49,380 nt of DNA, taken from Acidimicrobiales bacterium (GTDB lineage: Bacteria; Actinomycetota; Acidimicrobiia; Acidimicrobiales; DASWMK01). Within the stretch, counting starts at the first letter, position 1. Each line of letters starts with the position of its first letter. Below the pieces are notes generated by a model. That model searched no databases and was not told where the DNA came from. It saw nothing but the letters and a program-made list of their open reading frames with translations. The position numbers and the translations under genes are program-made. This document shows positions 41,509-49,380 of the stretch, piece by piece. The stretch is from the NCBI GenBank assembly GCA_036399815.1, contig DASWMK010000017.1:1-49380 (forward strand), read 5' to 3'.

Positions 41509-42737
41509 TCAGGCGAAGAAGGTCGCGGTCGCGTCGAGGGCGTCCGCCAGCGCCTCGACGTCGGCCTCGTCGTTGTAGAGGTAGAACGAGGCGCGGGCGG
41601 TGGCGCCCACGCCGAGCTCCCGCATCAGCGGCTTGGCGCAGTGGTGGCCGGCCCTGACGCACACGCCGTGCTGGTCGAGCACCTGCGACACGTCGTGGGG
41701 GTGCAGGTCCCGGAAGGTGAACGACAGCACCCCGCCCCGCTCGGCCGGCTCGGACGGGCCGTGGACGGTGAGGTCGTCGCCGAAGCGCTCGGTCAGGGTG
41801 CGCAGCGCGCCGGCCACGAGGCGGACCTCGTGCTCGCGCACGTTGTCCATGCCGACGGCGTCGAGGTAGTCGACCGCGGCGCCGAGGCCGACGATCTCGG
41901 CCACCGGCGGCGTGCCGGCCTCGAACTTCCACGGCAGCTCGTTGCAGGTGAACCCGTCGAGGCGGACGTCCCGGATCATCTCGCCGCCGCCGAGGAACGG
42001 GGGCATGGCGTCGAGCAGGGCGGCCCGGCCCCACAGCACGCCGACCCCGGTCGGGCCGCACATCTTGTGGCCGGAGAAGGCGAGGAAGTCGACGCCGAGG
42101 TCGGCCACGTCGGTGGGCAGGTGGGGCACGTACTGGCACCCGTCGGCCAGCACGACGGCGCCGGCGGCGTGGGCCGCCTCGGCGATGCGGGCCACCGGGT
42201 TCAGCGTGCCGAGCACGTTCGACATGGCGGTGAGGCCGACGAGCTTCACGCCGTCGAGCAGCCGGTCGAGGTCGCTGAGGTCGAGGTGCCCGTCCGGCCC
42301 GATCGGCACCCAGCGCAGCTCGAAGCCCCGCTCGGCGGCGAGGATGTGCCAGGGCACGATGTTGCTGTGGTGCTCCATCACGGTGAGGAGCACGGCGTCG
42401 CCCGGGCCGAGGTTGGCCCGGCCCCACGTGTGGGCGACGAGGTTCATCGCCTCGGTGGCGTTCTTCGTGAACACGATCTCCGAGGACGACCGGGCGCCGA
42501 CGAAGCGGGCCACCCGCTCCCTCGCCGACTCCATGCGGCTCGTCGCCTCCTCGGCCAGGCCGTAGACCCCCCGGTGGACGTTGGCGTTCGCCGTCTCGTA
42601 GAAGTCGGCCATGGCGTCGAGCACGGCCTGGGGCTTCTGCGACGTGGCCGCCGAGTCCAGGTAGACGAGCGGGCCGTCGTGGCGGGCGAGGAGCGGGAAG
42701 TCGCGCCGGAGGCCGGCGACGTCGAGCGGGTCGGCCG

Positions 42738-42747
<10 letters not shown>
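41509..42747 (-). CDS. sufS: Cysteine desulphurase SufS
   Basis: This PLP enzyme takes sulphur from cysteine (and, in many homologues, selenium from selenocysteine). The 412 residues include 'YLDSAATSQKPQAVLDA', 'EHHSNIVPWH', 'FSGHKMCGPTG' with the PLP Lys, and 'CVRAGHHCAKPLMREL' with the catalytic Cys. The helix after PLP binding reads 'DGCQYVPHLPTDV' where most SufS have DGAQ. Its GTG start overlaps the end of sufC copy 2 by 10 nt, so the genes are coupled. A selenium-supplying side role would be relevant to the two predicted selenoproteins, but is only inference. Confidence 0.94.
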
Positions 42748-43480
<733 letters not shown>

Positions 43481-43481
<1 letters not shown>

Positions 43482-43508
43482 GCCGGCAGTGTATTAGCAC
43501 TACCGGCA
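43481..43508. promoter_or_regulatory. Imperfect palindrome covering the sufC2 promoter and start codon
   Basis: TGCCGGCAGTG and CACTACCGGCA (10 of 11 paired) flank TATTAG. The repeat begins at the first base of the sufC2 start codon and covers its -10. Position suits a repressor of the SUF operon, such as a SufR-type Fe-S sensor, though no regulator gene is in the window. Confidence 0.55.
43488..43493 (-). promoter_or_regulatory. -10 element TACACT for leaderless sufC2 mRNA
   Basis: On the minus strand TACACT is followed by 6 nt and then the ATG at 43481. It lies wholly inside the palindrome at 43481-43508. Confidence 0.5.
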
Positions 43509-43553
43509 TAGGGGAAATGTCGAACGTGCCCCCCGGCGGGCCGGGAGCGTGGG

Positions 43554-43559
43554 TAACGT
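43554..43559 (+). promoter_or_regulatory. -10 element TAACGT for a leaderless mRNA
   Basis: TAACGT lies 8 nt before the GTG at 43568 and favours that start over the ATG at 43517. Confidence 0.45.
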
Positions 43560-43567
43560 CACCGCGC

Positions 43568-45718
43568 GTGTCCCAGTGGTGGTCGCCACCCTCAGGGCAG
43601 CCGGGCGGTCCGGGAGCGGCGCTCGACCCCCTGGCCGTCACCCTCGTCGAGGGGCCGGCCTTCTGCATCTCCCGCCGCTCGGGGGACGTCGTCCCCGGCG
43701 GCGCCGACGGCGTGTGGCTGCGCGACACCCGCTACCTCTCCCGCCTCGAGGTCCGCCTGAACGGCGAGGTGCCCGAGCCGCTGGCCGCCGTCGGCGGCGA
43801 GCCGTTCACGGCGATGTTCGTCGCCCGCTCGCCGGCCCCCGTCGGCACCGACAGCACCCTGCTCCTGCGGCGCAACCGCTACCTCGGCCTCGGCCTCCGG
43901 GAGGACCTCGAGGTCAGGAACTTCGCCGAGGAGCCGGCCTACTGCGAGGTCGAGGTCCTCCTCGCCGCCGACTTCGCCACGGTGGCCGAGCTCCGGGCCG
44001 GTCGCCCCCCGCGGTCGGAGCCGTGGGCCGAGGTGGTCGACGGGCGGATCGAGGTGCACTACCGGCGGGGGGACAACCGCCGCGTCGTCCGCCTCACGCT
44101 CGCCGGCGAGGGCGCGGCGCGCGTCGCCCCCGGGTCGGTCACCTACGAGGTCATCATCCCGCCCAAGGGCGCGTGGCGGGCCTGCCTCGAGGTCGCCTTC
44201 GTGCTGGAGGGCGAGGAGATCGAGCCGCGGTGGCGGTGCGGCAGCCCGATCGAGCGGTCCGAGGCCGTCGAGCGGCTGGAGTCGTGGCGCCGCGACGTGC
44301 CGACGGTCGTGAGCGACCACCCGGCCCTCGACGTGATCGTCACCCGCAGCACCGAGGACCTCGCCGCCCTGCGGGTGTTCGACCCCGAGTACCCGGAGCG
44401 GGCCGTGGTGGCCGCCGGCGCCCCGTGGGCGATGAGCCTGTTCGGGCGGGACTCGCTGCTCACCGCCTACCTCGCGCTCCTCGCCGACCCCGGCCTCGCC
44501 CTCGGCGTGGTCGAGACCCTGGCCCGCTTCCAGGGCGAGGACGTGGACGCGCGGTCGGAGGAGGAGCCGGGCCGCATCCTCTACGAGCTGCGGTTCGACG
44601 CGTCGGCGTCGCTGTCGTTCGGCGGGTTCGTCTCCTACGCCTGCGTGGACGCCACCCCGCTGTTCGTCATCCTCCTCGGCGAGCTGCGGCGCTGGGGGCT
44701 CGCCCCCGAGGTGGTCGACCGGCTGCTGCCCCACGCCGACCGGGCGCTCGCCTGGATCGAGGAGTTCGGCGACCGCGACGGCGACGGCTACGTCGAGTAC
44801 CAGCGGGCGAGCGACCGCAGCCCGCACAACCTCTGCTGGAAGGAGACCGAGGGCGCCATCCGCTTCGCCGACGGCCGGCCCGGCGTGGCCCCGCTCGCCG
44901 TCGCCGAGGTGCAGGCCTACGTCTACGCCGCCTACGTGGCGAGGGCCCACTTCGCCAGGGAGTCCGGCGACGCCGAGGGCTACGAGCGCTGGGCGGCGAA
45001 GGCCGGGAAGCTGCGGGCCGCGTTCAACCGGGACTTCTGGATGGACGACCGGGGCTGGCTGGCGATGGCCCTCGACCGGGACAAGGTGCCGGTCGACGCG
45101 CTCGCCTCGAACGTCGGGCACTGCCTCTGGACCGGCATCCTCGACGAGGACCGGGCGTCGATGGTGGCCAAGCAGCTCACCAGCCCCGAGCTGTTCAACG
45201 GCTGGGGGGTGCGCACGCTCGGCCGGTCGATGGCCGGGTGGAACCCGCTCAGCCACCACCTCGGCTCCGTGTGGCCGCACGACACCGCCCTCGCCGCCGC
45301 CGGCCTCATGCGCTACGGCTTCGTGGACGAGGCCCACCGCCTGATCGGCGGCATGCTCGACGCCGCCGCCGCCTGCGGTGGCCGCCTGCCCGAGCTGGTC
45401 AGCGGCATCGACCGGGACGAGCTCCCCGTGCCCGTCGCCTTCCCGGGCACGTCGGCGCCGAAAGCCCTGTCCGCCGCCGCGCCGCTCATGTTCCTGCGCA
45501 CCCTGCTGCGCATCGACCCGTGGATCCCGGCCGGGAAGCTGTGGCTGGCGCCGGCGCTCCCGCCCGACATCCGCCGCCTCCGCATCGAGCGCATCCCGAT
45601 CCTCGGCGGCCGCATCACCGTCCAGGTCGACGGCGACGACGTCTCCGTCGAGGGCCTCCCCCCGGAGGTCACGCTGATCAAGTCGCCTCGCCGCCCGATA
45701 ACGGCGACCTCGTCCTGA
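43568..45718 (+). CDS. Amylo-alpha-1,6-glucosidase-type / glycogen debranching family glycosidase
   Basis: The 716-residue protein has the N-terminal beta domain of the glycogen-debranching family ('VWLRDTRYLSRLEVRLNGE' near residue 53) and a C-terminal (alpha/alpha)6 barrel: 'GAPWAMSLFGRDSLLTAYLA', 'FGDRDGDGYVEYQR', 'NLCWKETEGAIRF', 'GWGVRTLGRS' and 'HLGSVWPHDTALAAAGL'. Asp and Glu at the barrel mouth fit an inverting glycosidase acting on alpha-glucans. No signal peptide, so glycogen or an internal oligosaccharide is likely. An ATG 17 codons upstream (43517) gives a Gly/Pro-rich leader not expected in the family. Confidence 0.86.
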   Translation: MSQWWSPPSGQPGGPGAALDPLAVTLVEGPAFCISRRSGDVVPGGADGVWLRDTRYLSRLEVRLNGEVPEPLAAVGGEPFTAMFVARSPAPVGTDSTLLLRRNRYLGLGLREDLEVRNFAEEPAYCEVEVLLAADFATVAELRAGRPPRSEPWAEVVDGRIEVHYRRGDNRRVVRLTLAGEGAARVAPGSVTYEVIIPPKGAWRACLEVAFVLEGEEIEPRWRCGSPIERSEAVERLESWRRDVPTVVSDHPALDVIVTRSTEDLAALRVFDPEYPERAVVAAGAPWAMSLFGRDSLLTAYLALLADPGLALGVVETLARFQGEDVDARSEEEPGRILYELRFDASASLSFGGFVSYACVDATPLFVILLGELRRWGLAPEVVDRLLPHADRALAWIEEFGDRDGDGYVEYQRASDRSPHNLCWKETEGAIRFADGRPGVAPLAVAEVQAYVYAAYVARAHFARESGDAEGYERWAAKAGKLRAAFNRDFWMDDRGWLAMALDRDKVPVDALASNVGHCLWTGILDEDRASMVAKQLTSPELFNGWGVRTLGRSMAGWNPLSHHLGSVWPHDTALAAAGLMRYGFVDEAHRLIGGMLDAAAACGGRLPELVSGIDRDELPVPVAFPGTSAPKALSAAAPLMFLRTLLRIDPWIPAGKLWLAPALPPDIRRLRIERIPILGGRITVQVDGDDVSVEGLPPEVTLIKSPRRPITATSS

Positions 45719-45721
45719 CCC

Positions 45722-46093
45722 TCAGCCGGCGTCCCGGAGGGCCTCCTTCCAGGTCCTGAACCTGGTGTGGGTCGCGCCGTCGGGGGCGTCGCCCTCGCCG
45801 GTGCCGTCGGGGAACAGGCGGAACGTCCAGTGCCGGTCGAGGTCGTCGGCGGCGACGGCGAGGTACCGGGCGTCGCCGTGGGTGGGCGGGCCCGACCGCC
45901 ACAGCAGCCACCGCCCGATCCGGCGCAGGTAGGTCGGCTCGGCGGTGCCGAGGTCGTCGCCGAGGTGGACGAGGGCGGCGGGCGCCTCGACCCAGGCGGA
46001 GGCCGGGATGCGGCGGTCCCGCTGGGGGAGGGCCGGCAGGTCGTCGGTGTGGAGCGGCGTCGGGTCGATCGGCCGCTCCTCGTGGGTGGTCAC
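45722..46093 (-). CDS. Hypothetical protein, 123 aa
   Basis: Unrecognised protein with several Trp and Arg residues. 'YLRRIGRWLLWRSGPP' and 'ARYLAVAADDLDRHWTFRLF' suggest two beta strands around a basic patch; the end is 'HTRFRTWKEALRDAG'. No signal or membrane helix. It starts at a GTG overlapping the stop of the MBL gene by 4 nt, so both are co-translated. Confidence 0.65.
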   Translation of the reverse strand: MTTHEERPIDPTPLHTDDLPALPQRDRRIPASAWVEAPAALVHLGDDLGTAEPTYLRRIGRWLLWRSGPPTHGDARYLAVAADDLDRHWTFRLFPDGTGEGDAPDGATHTRFRTWKEALRDAG

Positions 46094-46695
46094 CAGCCCC
46101 GGTCGACCCACTCCTGGAGGTGGGGCCGCTCCCGCCCGATCGTCGTGTCGTCGCCGTGGCCGGGCATGACGATCGTCTCCGCGGCCAGCGGCGAGAACAG
46201 CTTCTCGTCGATCGAGCGGATGATCGTGGGGAAGTCGCCGCCGTACTTCGTCGCGCCCGGGCCGCCGGGGAACAGCGTGTCGCCGCTGAACAGCACGGGC
46301 GAGCCCTCGAGCAGGAAGCACATCGAGCCGGCCGTGTGGCCCGGCGTGTGGATCGTCCGCAGCCGGAGCCGGCCGACCTCGACGACCGAGTCGTCCTCCA
46401 GCACGAAGTCGTAGGACGGGAGCATGGAGGCGTCCTCGGCGGTGACGCCGACCTCGTAGCCGGCATCGCGGACGGCCGGGACGGCCTGGATGTGGTCCCA
46501 GTGCCCGTGCGTCTCGAGCACCCGGCGCACGTTCAGGCGCCGGCAGAGGTCGAGGAGCCGCTCGTGCTCGTTGGCCGCGTCGAGCAGCACGGCCTCGCCG
46601 GTGGCGCGGCACCGCAGCACGAACACGTTGTTGTCCATCGGGCCGACCACGACCTTGTGGATCTCGGCCTGCTCGTCCTGGTAGTGCGTTGTCAT
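46090..46695 (-). CDS. MBL-fold hydrolase (glyoxalase II/ETHE1-like)
   Basis: The 201-residue protein has 'VLETHGHWDHIQAVPAV' (HxHxDH), 'IHTPGHTAGSMCFLLEG', 'LFSGDTLFPGG' (bridging Asp) and 'VMPGHGDDTTIGRE' (last His), the full dizinc site of the glyoxalase II-like branch. It would hydrolyse a thioester or oxidise a persulphide, substrate unknown. It is transcribed divergently from an acyl-CoA dehydrogenase over a gap with an inverted repeat. Confidence 0.88.
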   Translation of the reverse strand: MTTHYQDEQAEIHKVVVGPMDNNVFVLRCRATGEAVLLDAANEHERLLDLCRRLNVRRVLETHGHWDHIQAVPAVRDAGYEVGVTAEDASMLPSYDFVLEDDSVVEVGRLRLRTIHTPGHTAGSMCFLLEGSPVLFSGDTLFPGGPGATKYGGDFPTIIRSIDEKLFSPLAAETIVMPGHGDDTTIGRERPHLQEWVDRGW

Positions 46696-46698
46696 CTT

Positions 46699-46718
46699 GA
46701 CCGTCCGGTCTAGTAGAC
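46699..46718. promoter_or_regulatory. TetR-type operator candidate in the divergent promoter
   Basis: GACCG-TC-CGGTC (46699-46710) is an inverted repeat with 5-bp arms, overlapped by GTCTA-G-TAGAC (46708-46718). Both lie between the divergent MBL and acyl-CoA dehydrogenase genes, directly next to the MBL start. Acyl-CoA dehydrogenase genes in actinobacteria are often controlled by TetR repressors with such sites. Confidence 0.45.
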
Positions 46719-46759
46719 AAGGAGTGCCGCTGGTTGTCTACCGCCCTCGGGGGGTCGCC

Positions 46760-47875
46760 GTGAACTTCGCGTTCAGCGAGGAGCAGGAAGAGCTGCGCCG
46801 GGTGGTCCGGCAGTTCCTCGAGGCCAAGTCCGACGAGCCCACGGTGCGTCGCCTGATGGAGACCGAGGCCGGCTACGACGAGGGCGTCTGGCGGCAGATG
46901 GCCGAGCAGCTCGGCCTCCAGGGGCTCGTCGTCCCCGAGGAGTTCGGCGGCTCCGGCTACGGCTACGTCGAGCTGATCGTCGTCCTCGAGGAGATGGGCC
47001 GGGCGCTGCTGCCGGCCCCCTACTTCTCGACCGTCGCCCTCGCCGCCAACGCCCTCCTCCACTCGGGCGACGACGCCGCGAAGAAGGAGCTCCTGCCCGG
47101 CATCGCCGGCGGGGAGACGATCGCCACCCTCGCCTTCACCGAGCCGAGCGGGCGGTGGGACGAGGCCGGGATCACCATGCGGGCGACGCGGGACGGCGAC
47201 GGCTGGTCGCTCGCCGGCACCAAGTCGTTCGTGCTCGACGGCCACACCGCCGGCCTCGTGCTCGTGGCCGCCCGCACCGACGCCGGCGTCAGCCTCTTCG
47301 CCGTGCCGGGCGACGCCGACGGGCTGACCCGCACGCCGCTGTCGACGATGGACCAGACCCGCAAGCAGGCCAAGCTCGACTTCGACGGCACGCCGGCCCG
47401 CCTCGTCGGCACCGACGGCGAGGGCTGGGCCGTCCTCCAGCGGGTGCTCGACCTCGCCGCCGTCGCCCTCGCCGCCGAGCAGGTCGGCGGCGCCCAGCGG
47501 TGCCTCGAGATGGCGGTCGAGTACGCCAAGGTGCGGGTCCAGTTCGGCCGGCCCATCGGCTCGTTCCAGGCCATCAAGCACAAGTGCGCGGACATGCTCC
47601 TCGAGGTGGAGTCGGCCAAGTCGGCGGCCTACTACGCCGGCTGGTGCGCGTCCGAGCTGAACGACGAGCTGCCGGCCATGGCCAGCCTCGCCAAGGCGTA
47701 CTGCTCCGAGGCCTACTTCCACGCCGCCGCCGAGAACATCCAGATCCACGGCGGCATCGGCTTCACCTGGGAGCACCCGGCCCACCTGTACTTCAAGCGG
47801 GCCAAGTCCTCCGAGCTGCTCTTCGGGGACCCGACGTACCACCGCGAGCTGCTCGCGCAGCGCATCGGCATCTAG
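46760..47875 (+). CDS. Acyl-CoA dehydrogenase
   Basis: The 371-residue flavoenzyme has 'NFAFSEEQEELRRVVRQFL', 'LVVPEEFGGSGYGYVE', 'LAFTEPSGRWDEAGITM' and the C-terminal 'IQIHGGIGFTWEHPAHLYFK' of acyl-CoA dehydrogenases. The pattern is close to small actinobacterial ACADs that pair with a second subunit; no partner is adjacent. Substrate could be fatty acyl or steroid-derived CoA esters. The GTG at 46760 was chosen because family similarity begins at its second residue. Confidence 0.88.
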   Translation: MNFAFSEEQEELRRVVRQFLEAKSDEPTVRRLMETEAGYDEGVWRQMAEQLGLQGLVVPEEFGGSGYGYVELIVVLEEMGRALLPAPYFSTVALAANALLHSGDDAAKKELLPGIAGGETIATLAFTEPSGRWDEAGITMRATRDGDGWSLAGTKSFVLDGHTAGLVLVAARTDAGVSLFAVPGDADGLTRTPLSTMDQTRKQAKLDFDGTPARLVGTDGEGWAVLQRVLDLAAVALAAEQVGGAQRCLEMAVEYAKVRVQFGRPIGSFQAIKHKCADMLLEVESAKSAAYYAGWCASELNDELPAMASLAKAYCSEAYFHAAAENIQIHGGIGFTWEHPAHLYFKRAKSSELLFGDPTYHRELLAQRIGI

Positions 47876-47894
47876 CGCGGCGGGGGGCCGGCGG

Positions 47895-48368
47895 GTGGCC
47901 GTCGTCGTCGTGGTCGCCGTGCTCGTCGGCCTGGTCGTGTTCGCCATCGCCGCGGCCGCCGTCGGGCGGGAGGCCGGGCGGCTGGGCACGGCGCCGCCCC
48001 GGGCCGTCGTCGACCTGGAGGCCGCCGTCGACTACGTCGCCGAGCACGTCCCGTTCGAGGTGAGCGCCTCGCTCAGCCACGACGACGTGCGGGCCCTGCT
48101 CCGCCTCCACCTGCTGCACTTCGACGCGAAGGGCGTCCCGACCGACGTCGACGCGGCCGTGTCGGGCGCGCCCGTCGTGGTCGGCGACGAGGAGGCCAGG
48201 CCGTGGGTGCTGGAGCGGGCGGCGGCGGAGGGGCTCGAGGTGACGCCGGCCGAGGTCGACGCCGTGCTCACCGCCCACCTCGACTACCTGGTGGCCATCG
48301 GCGCCGTCGGCCGGCCCGTCGAGGGGCCGGACGAGCCGACCGGGTCCGGTGACGATCGTCATACGTAG
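47895..48368 (+). CDS. Membrane-anchored hypothetical protein, 157 aa
   Basis: One N-terminal hydrophobic helix ('VVVVVAVLVGLVVFAIAAAA') anchors a soluble, acidic helical domain ('LEAAVDYVAEHVPFEVSASL', 'VRALLRLHLLHFDAKGVP'). Not recognised. It follows the acyl-CoA dehydrogenase by 19 nt and may be co-transcribed. Start GTG. Confidence 0.65.
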   Translation: MAVVVVVAVLVGLVVFAIAAAAVGREAGRLGTAPPRAVVDLEAAVDYVAEHVPFEVSASLSHDDVRALLRLHLLHFDAKGVPTDVDAAVSGAPVVVGDEEARPWVLERAAAEGLEVTPAEVDAVLTAHLDYLVAIGAVGRPVEGPDEPTGSGDDRHT

Positions 48369-48465
48369 ACGGTGACTACGTCGCGCAATACGGCGACCTG
48401 TCGATGTGGCGCACTGGTTCAGGGGCGCATCCTGTGATGGACGAGAACCACCAGGAGGAGCAGTG

Positions 48466-48654
48466 ATGCCGCACCCCATCCACAGCGCCACCATCGCCGA
48501 CGACCGGAGCCGGGCCCTCCTGTCCGAGGCGGCCGAGCGCCGGTCGGCCCCCCGCCTCCGCCGGCGTCTGGTCGTCCCGAGCATCGTGCCCGCCGACCTC
48601 ATGGAGCTGCCGGTGGCCCCGGCGATGGCCGCCGAGCCCTGCCAGGCCGCCTGA
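48466..48654 (+). CDS. Small basic hypothetical protein, 62 aa
   Basis: Unrecognised 62-residue protein with a central basic patch ('RRSAPRLRRRLVVPS') and hydrophobic end ('MELPVAPAMAA'). Coding is supported by an excellent Shine-Dalgarno (AGGAGG, about 8 nt before the ATG) and a hairpin about 65 nt after the stop. Confidence 0.55.
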   Translation: MPHPIHSATIADDRSRALLSEAAERRSAPRLRRRLVVPSIVPADLMELPVAPAMAAEPCQAA

Positions 48655-48718
48655 CCCCACCCCCCACGCCGCCCGGCCCGCGCCAGCGGCCGCCCGGCCC
48701 GACCCGTACCCCTTCCCG

Positions 48719-48750
48719 CCGAGCGCCGGCCCCCCGTGGGCGGCGCTCGG
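48719..48750 (+). terminator. 10-bp hairpin after the 62-aa gene
   Basis: CCGAGCGCCG and its exact complement CGGCGCTCGG enclose a 12-base loop. There is no T tract; still a likely transcription end. Confidence 0.45.
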
Positions 48751-48780
48751 TGCGCGTCCGACGCCCGGCGCCCGGCGCCA

Positions 48781-48868
48781 CACCCCTCGGGGCGCGGCTG
48801 GTCGTCGCGTCGGCTTGCGAGGCCGTCGTCCGGCGCCGGCGTGCAGGCCGCTGCACCCCTCGGGGCGC
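48781..48868. repeat. 15-bp direct repeat CACCCCTCGGGGCGC (48781-48795 and 48854-48868)
   Basis: Two exact copies 73 bp apart; each contains the self-complementary CCCCTCGGGG, so each could form a small hairpin or bind a regulator. Confidence 0.5.
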
Positions 48869-48964
48869 TGGCGCTCGCCTCCTCCGCCCGCCCGCCCGGG
48901 TCCTCTGACGACGGCGCCCACCGGGGCGGTCCACCTGGTCCGGGAGGCTGTCACACCCCGCCGG

Positions 48965-48970
48965 TACGCT
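48965..48970 (+). promoter_or_regulatory. -10 element TACGCT for a leaderless mRNA
   Basis: TACGCT lies 6 nt before the ATG at 48977. Confidence 0.45.
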
Positions 48971-48976
48971 CGTCCC

Positions 48977-49380
48977 ATGCTCGTCGGTCGGTCCGGATTG
49001 AGCCCGGTGATGGTCGGGCGCTCTGCCGAGCTGGGTCGCCTGGCGTCGCTGCTGTCCACCCTCAAGGCCCCCGAGGTGGCGCTGATCAGCGGCGAGGCCG
49101 GGATCGGCAAGACCCGGCTCGTGCAGGAGCTGGTCGAGGCCGTCCCCCCGGGCACCCCCGTGCTCGCCGGCCAGGCCGACCCCGGCTCGCTCGGCCGGCC
49201 CTTCGAGCTCCTGCTCGACGCCCTGGGCGACGTCGTGCCCGACGCCGCCGCCCTTCCCGGCGCCTTCCGCGACCTCGCCGCCGGCCGCCTCCCGCTCGAC
49301 GGGCCGGTCGGGCAGGCGCTGGCCGGCGCCACCGGCCCGCCGGGGCGGGCCCCGGTCCCCCAGGAGCTCATCCGCCTCGG
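48977..49380 (+). CDS. N-terminal part of a LuxR-type/AAA signal-transduction ATPase (3' truncated by the window)
   Basis: The open frame runs to the window end (134 residues seen). 'VMVGRSAELGRLASLLSTL' followed by 'LISGEAGIGKTRLVQELVEA' (Walker A GxxGxGKT) and 'LAGQADPGSLGRPFELLLDA' is the start of the large ATPase regulators (AAA_16 domain), which usually end in tetratricopeptide-like repeats and a LuxR helix-turn-helix. The end, ligand and targets are not visible. Confidence 0.8.
   Translation, partial: MLVGRSGLSPVMVGRSAELGRLASLLSTLKAPEVALISGEAGIGKTRLVQELVEAVPPGTPVLAGQADPGSLGRPFELLLDALGDVVPDAAALPGAFRDLAAGRLPLDGPVGQALAGATGPPGRAPVPQELIRL

Larger units (their letters stand above)
48655..48976. 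other. 322-bp intergenic region with hairpin and short direct repeat
   Basis: No convincing gene on either strand. It contains a hairpin (48719-48750), a 15-bp direct repeat (48781 and 48854), many GC-rich runs, and the promoter of the next gene. Confidence 0.6.

Noticed and set aside
48376-49371. 331-codon minus-strand frame at the window end
   Set aside because: Arg/Ser/Pro-rich shadow; the plus strand there codes a Walker A-bearing ATPase with a matching promoter.

Overview
This is a very GC-rich bacterial chromosome segment. Coding density is high, overlapping stop/start junctions are frequent, GTG starts are common, and TGA is the usual stop. Acyl-CoA dehydrogenases, a SufBDC/SufS/SufU iron-sulphur system, an actinobacterial-type MutY and a luciferase-like flavin/F420 oxidoreductase point to a high-GC actinobacterium, possibly Acidimicrobiia. 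That assignment is inference from gene content. Many genes have an actinobacterial TAnnnT -10 element 6-8 nt before the start codon, which predicts leaderless mRNAs.

The most notable content is two genes that only make sense if an in-frame TGA is read as selenocysteine. The first (2780-3436, +) is a MerB-like organomercurial lyase homologue whose TGA sits at the position of the catalytic Cys159 of MerB. The second (11741-12283, -) is a peroxiredoxin-like (PRXL2/SelU-type) redoxin whose TGA is the first position of a UxxC redox motif. Each TGA is followed by a hairpin of bacterial SECIS type. No sel genes are in the window, and TGA is a normal stop for most neighbours.

Layout: 1-9.4 kb holds mainly small-molecule enzymes on the + strand (eIF-2B-like fragment, PPOX protein, dienelactone hydrolase, DUF885 protein, MerB-like selenoprotein, CoA-ester lyase, glycosyltransferase, CapA-like lipoprotein, sarcosine-oxidase-like protein), then a convergent acyl-CoA dehydrogenase. 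9.4-15 kb (-) holds an aminoglycoside-phosphotransferase-like kinase, a propeptide-like protein next to a DUF6345 protein with caspase-like motifs, the redoxin selenoprotein and a membrane PAS/GGDEF/EAL protein. 15.1-22.7 kb (+) holds small proteins, a MaoC hydratase, a methyltransferase, MutY, an MBL hydrolase with a probable CTG start, a flavin reductase, a divergent FtsH-like AAA protease and a glycine-rich membrane protein. 22.7-27.2 kb (-) holds oligopeptidase B and a YhaN-like coiled-coil membrane protein without a P-loop.

27.3-31.6 kb (+) is a SUF operon (sufB, a cysteine-bearing small protein, sufD, a Rieske ferredoxin, sufC). 31.6-32.8 kb (-) is a lower-GC islet with two unknown genes, one HEPN-like. 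32.9-38.6 kb (-) holds two tandem secreted FG-GAP/RTX calcium-binding paralogues. 38.7-41 kb (+) is an LLM oxidoreductase/alpha-beta hydrolase/pterin dehydratase operon. 41-43.5 kb (-) is a second SUF operon (sufC paralogue, sufS, sufU) with a palindrome over its leaderless promoter. 43.5-49.4 kb holds a glycogen-debranching-type glycosidase, an MBL hydrolase and a divergent acyl-CoA dehydrogenase around a TetR-like operator, small proteins, and the start of a LuxR-type AAA regulator cut by the window end.
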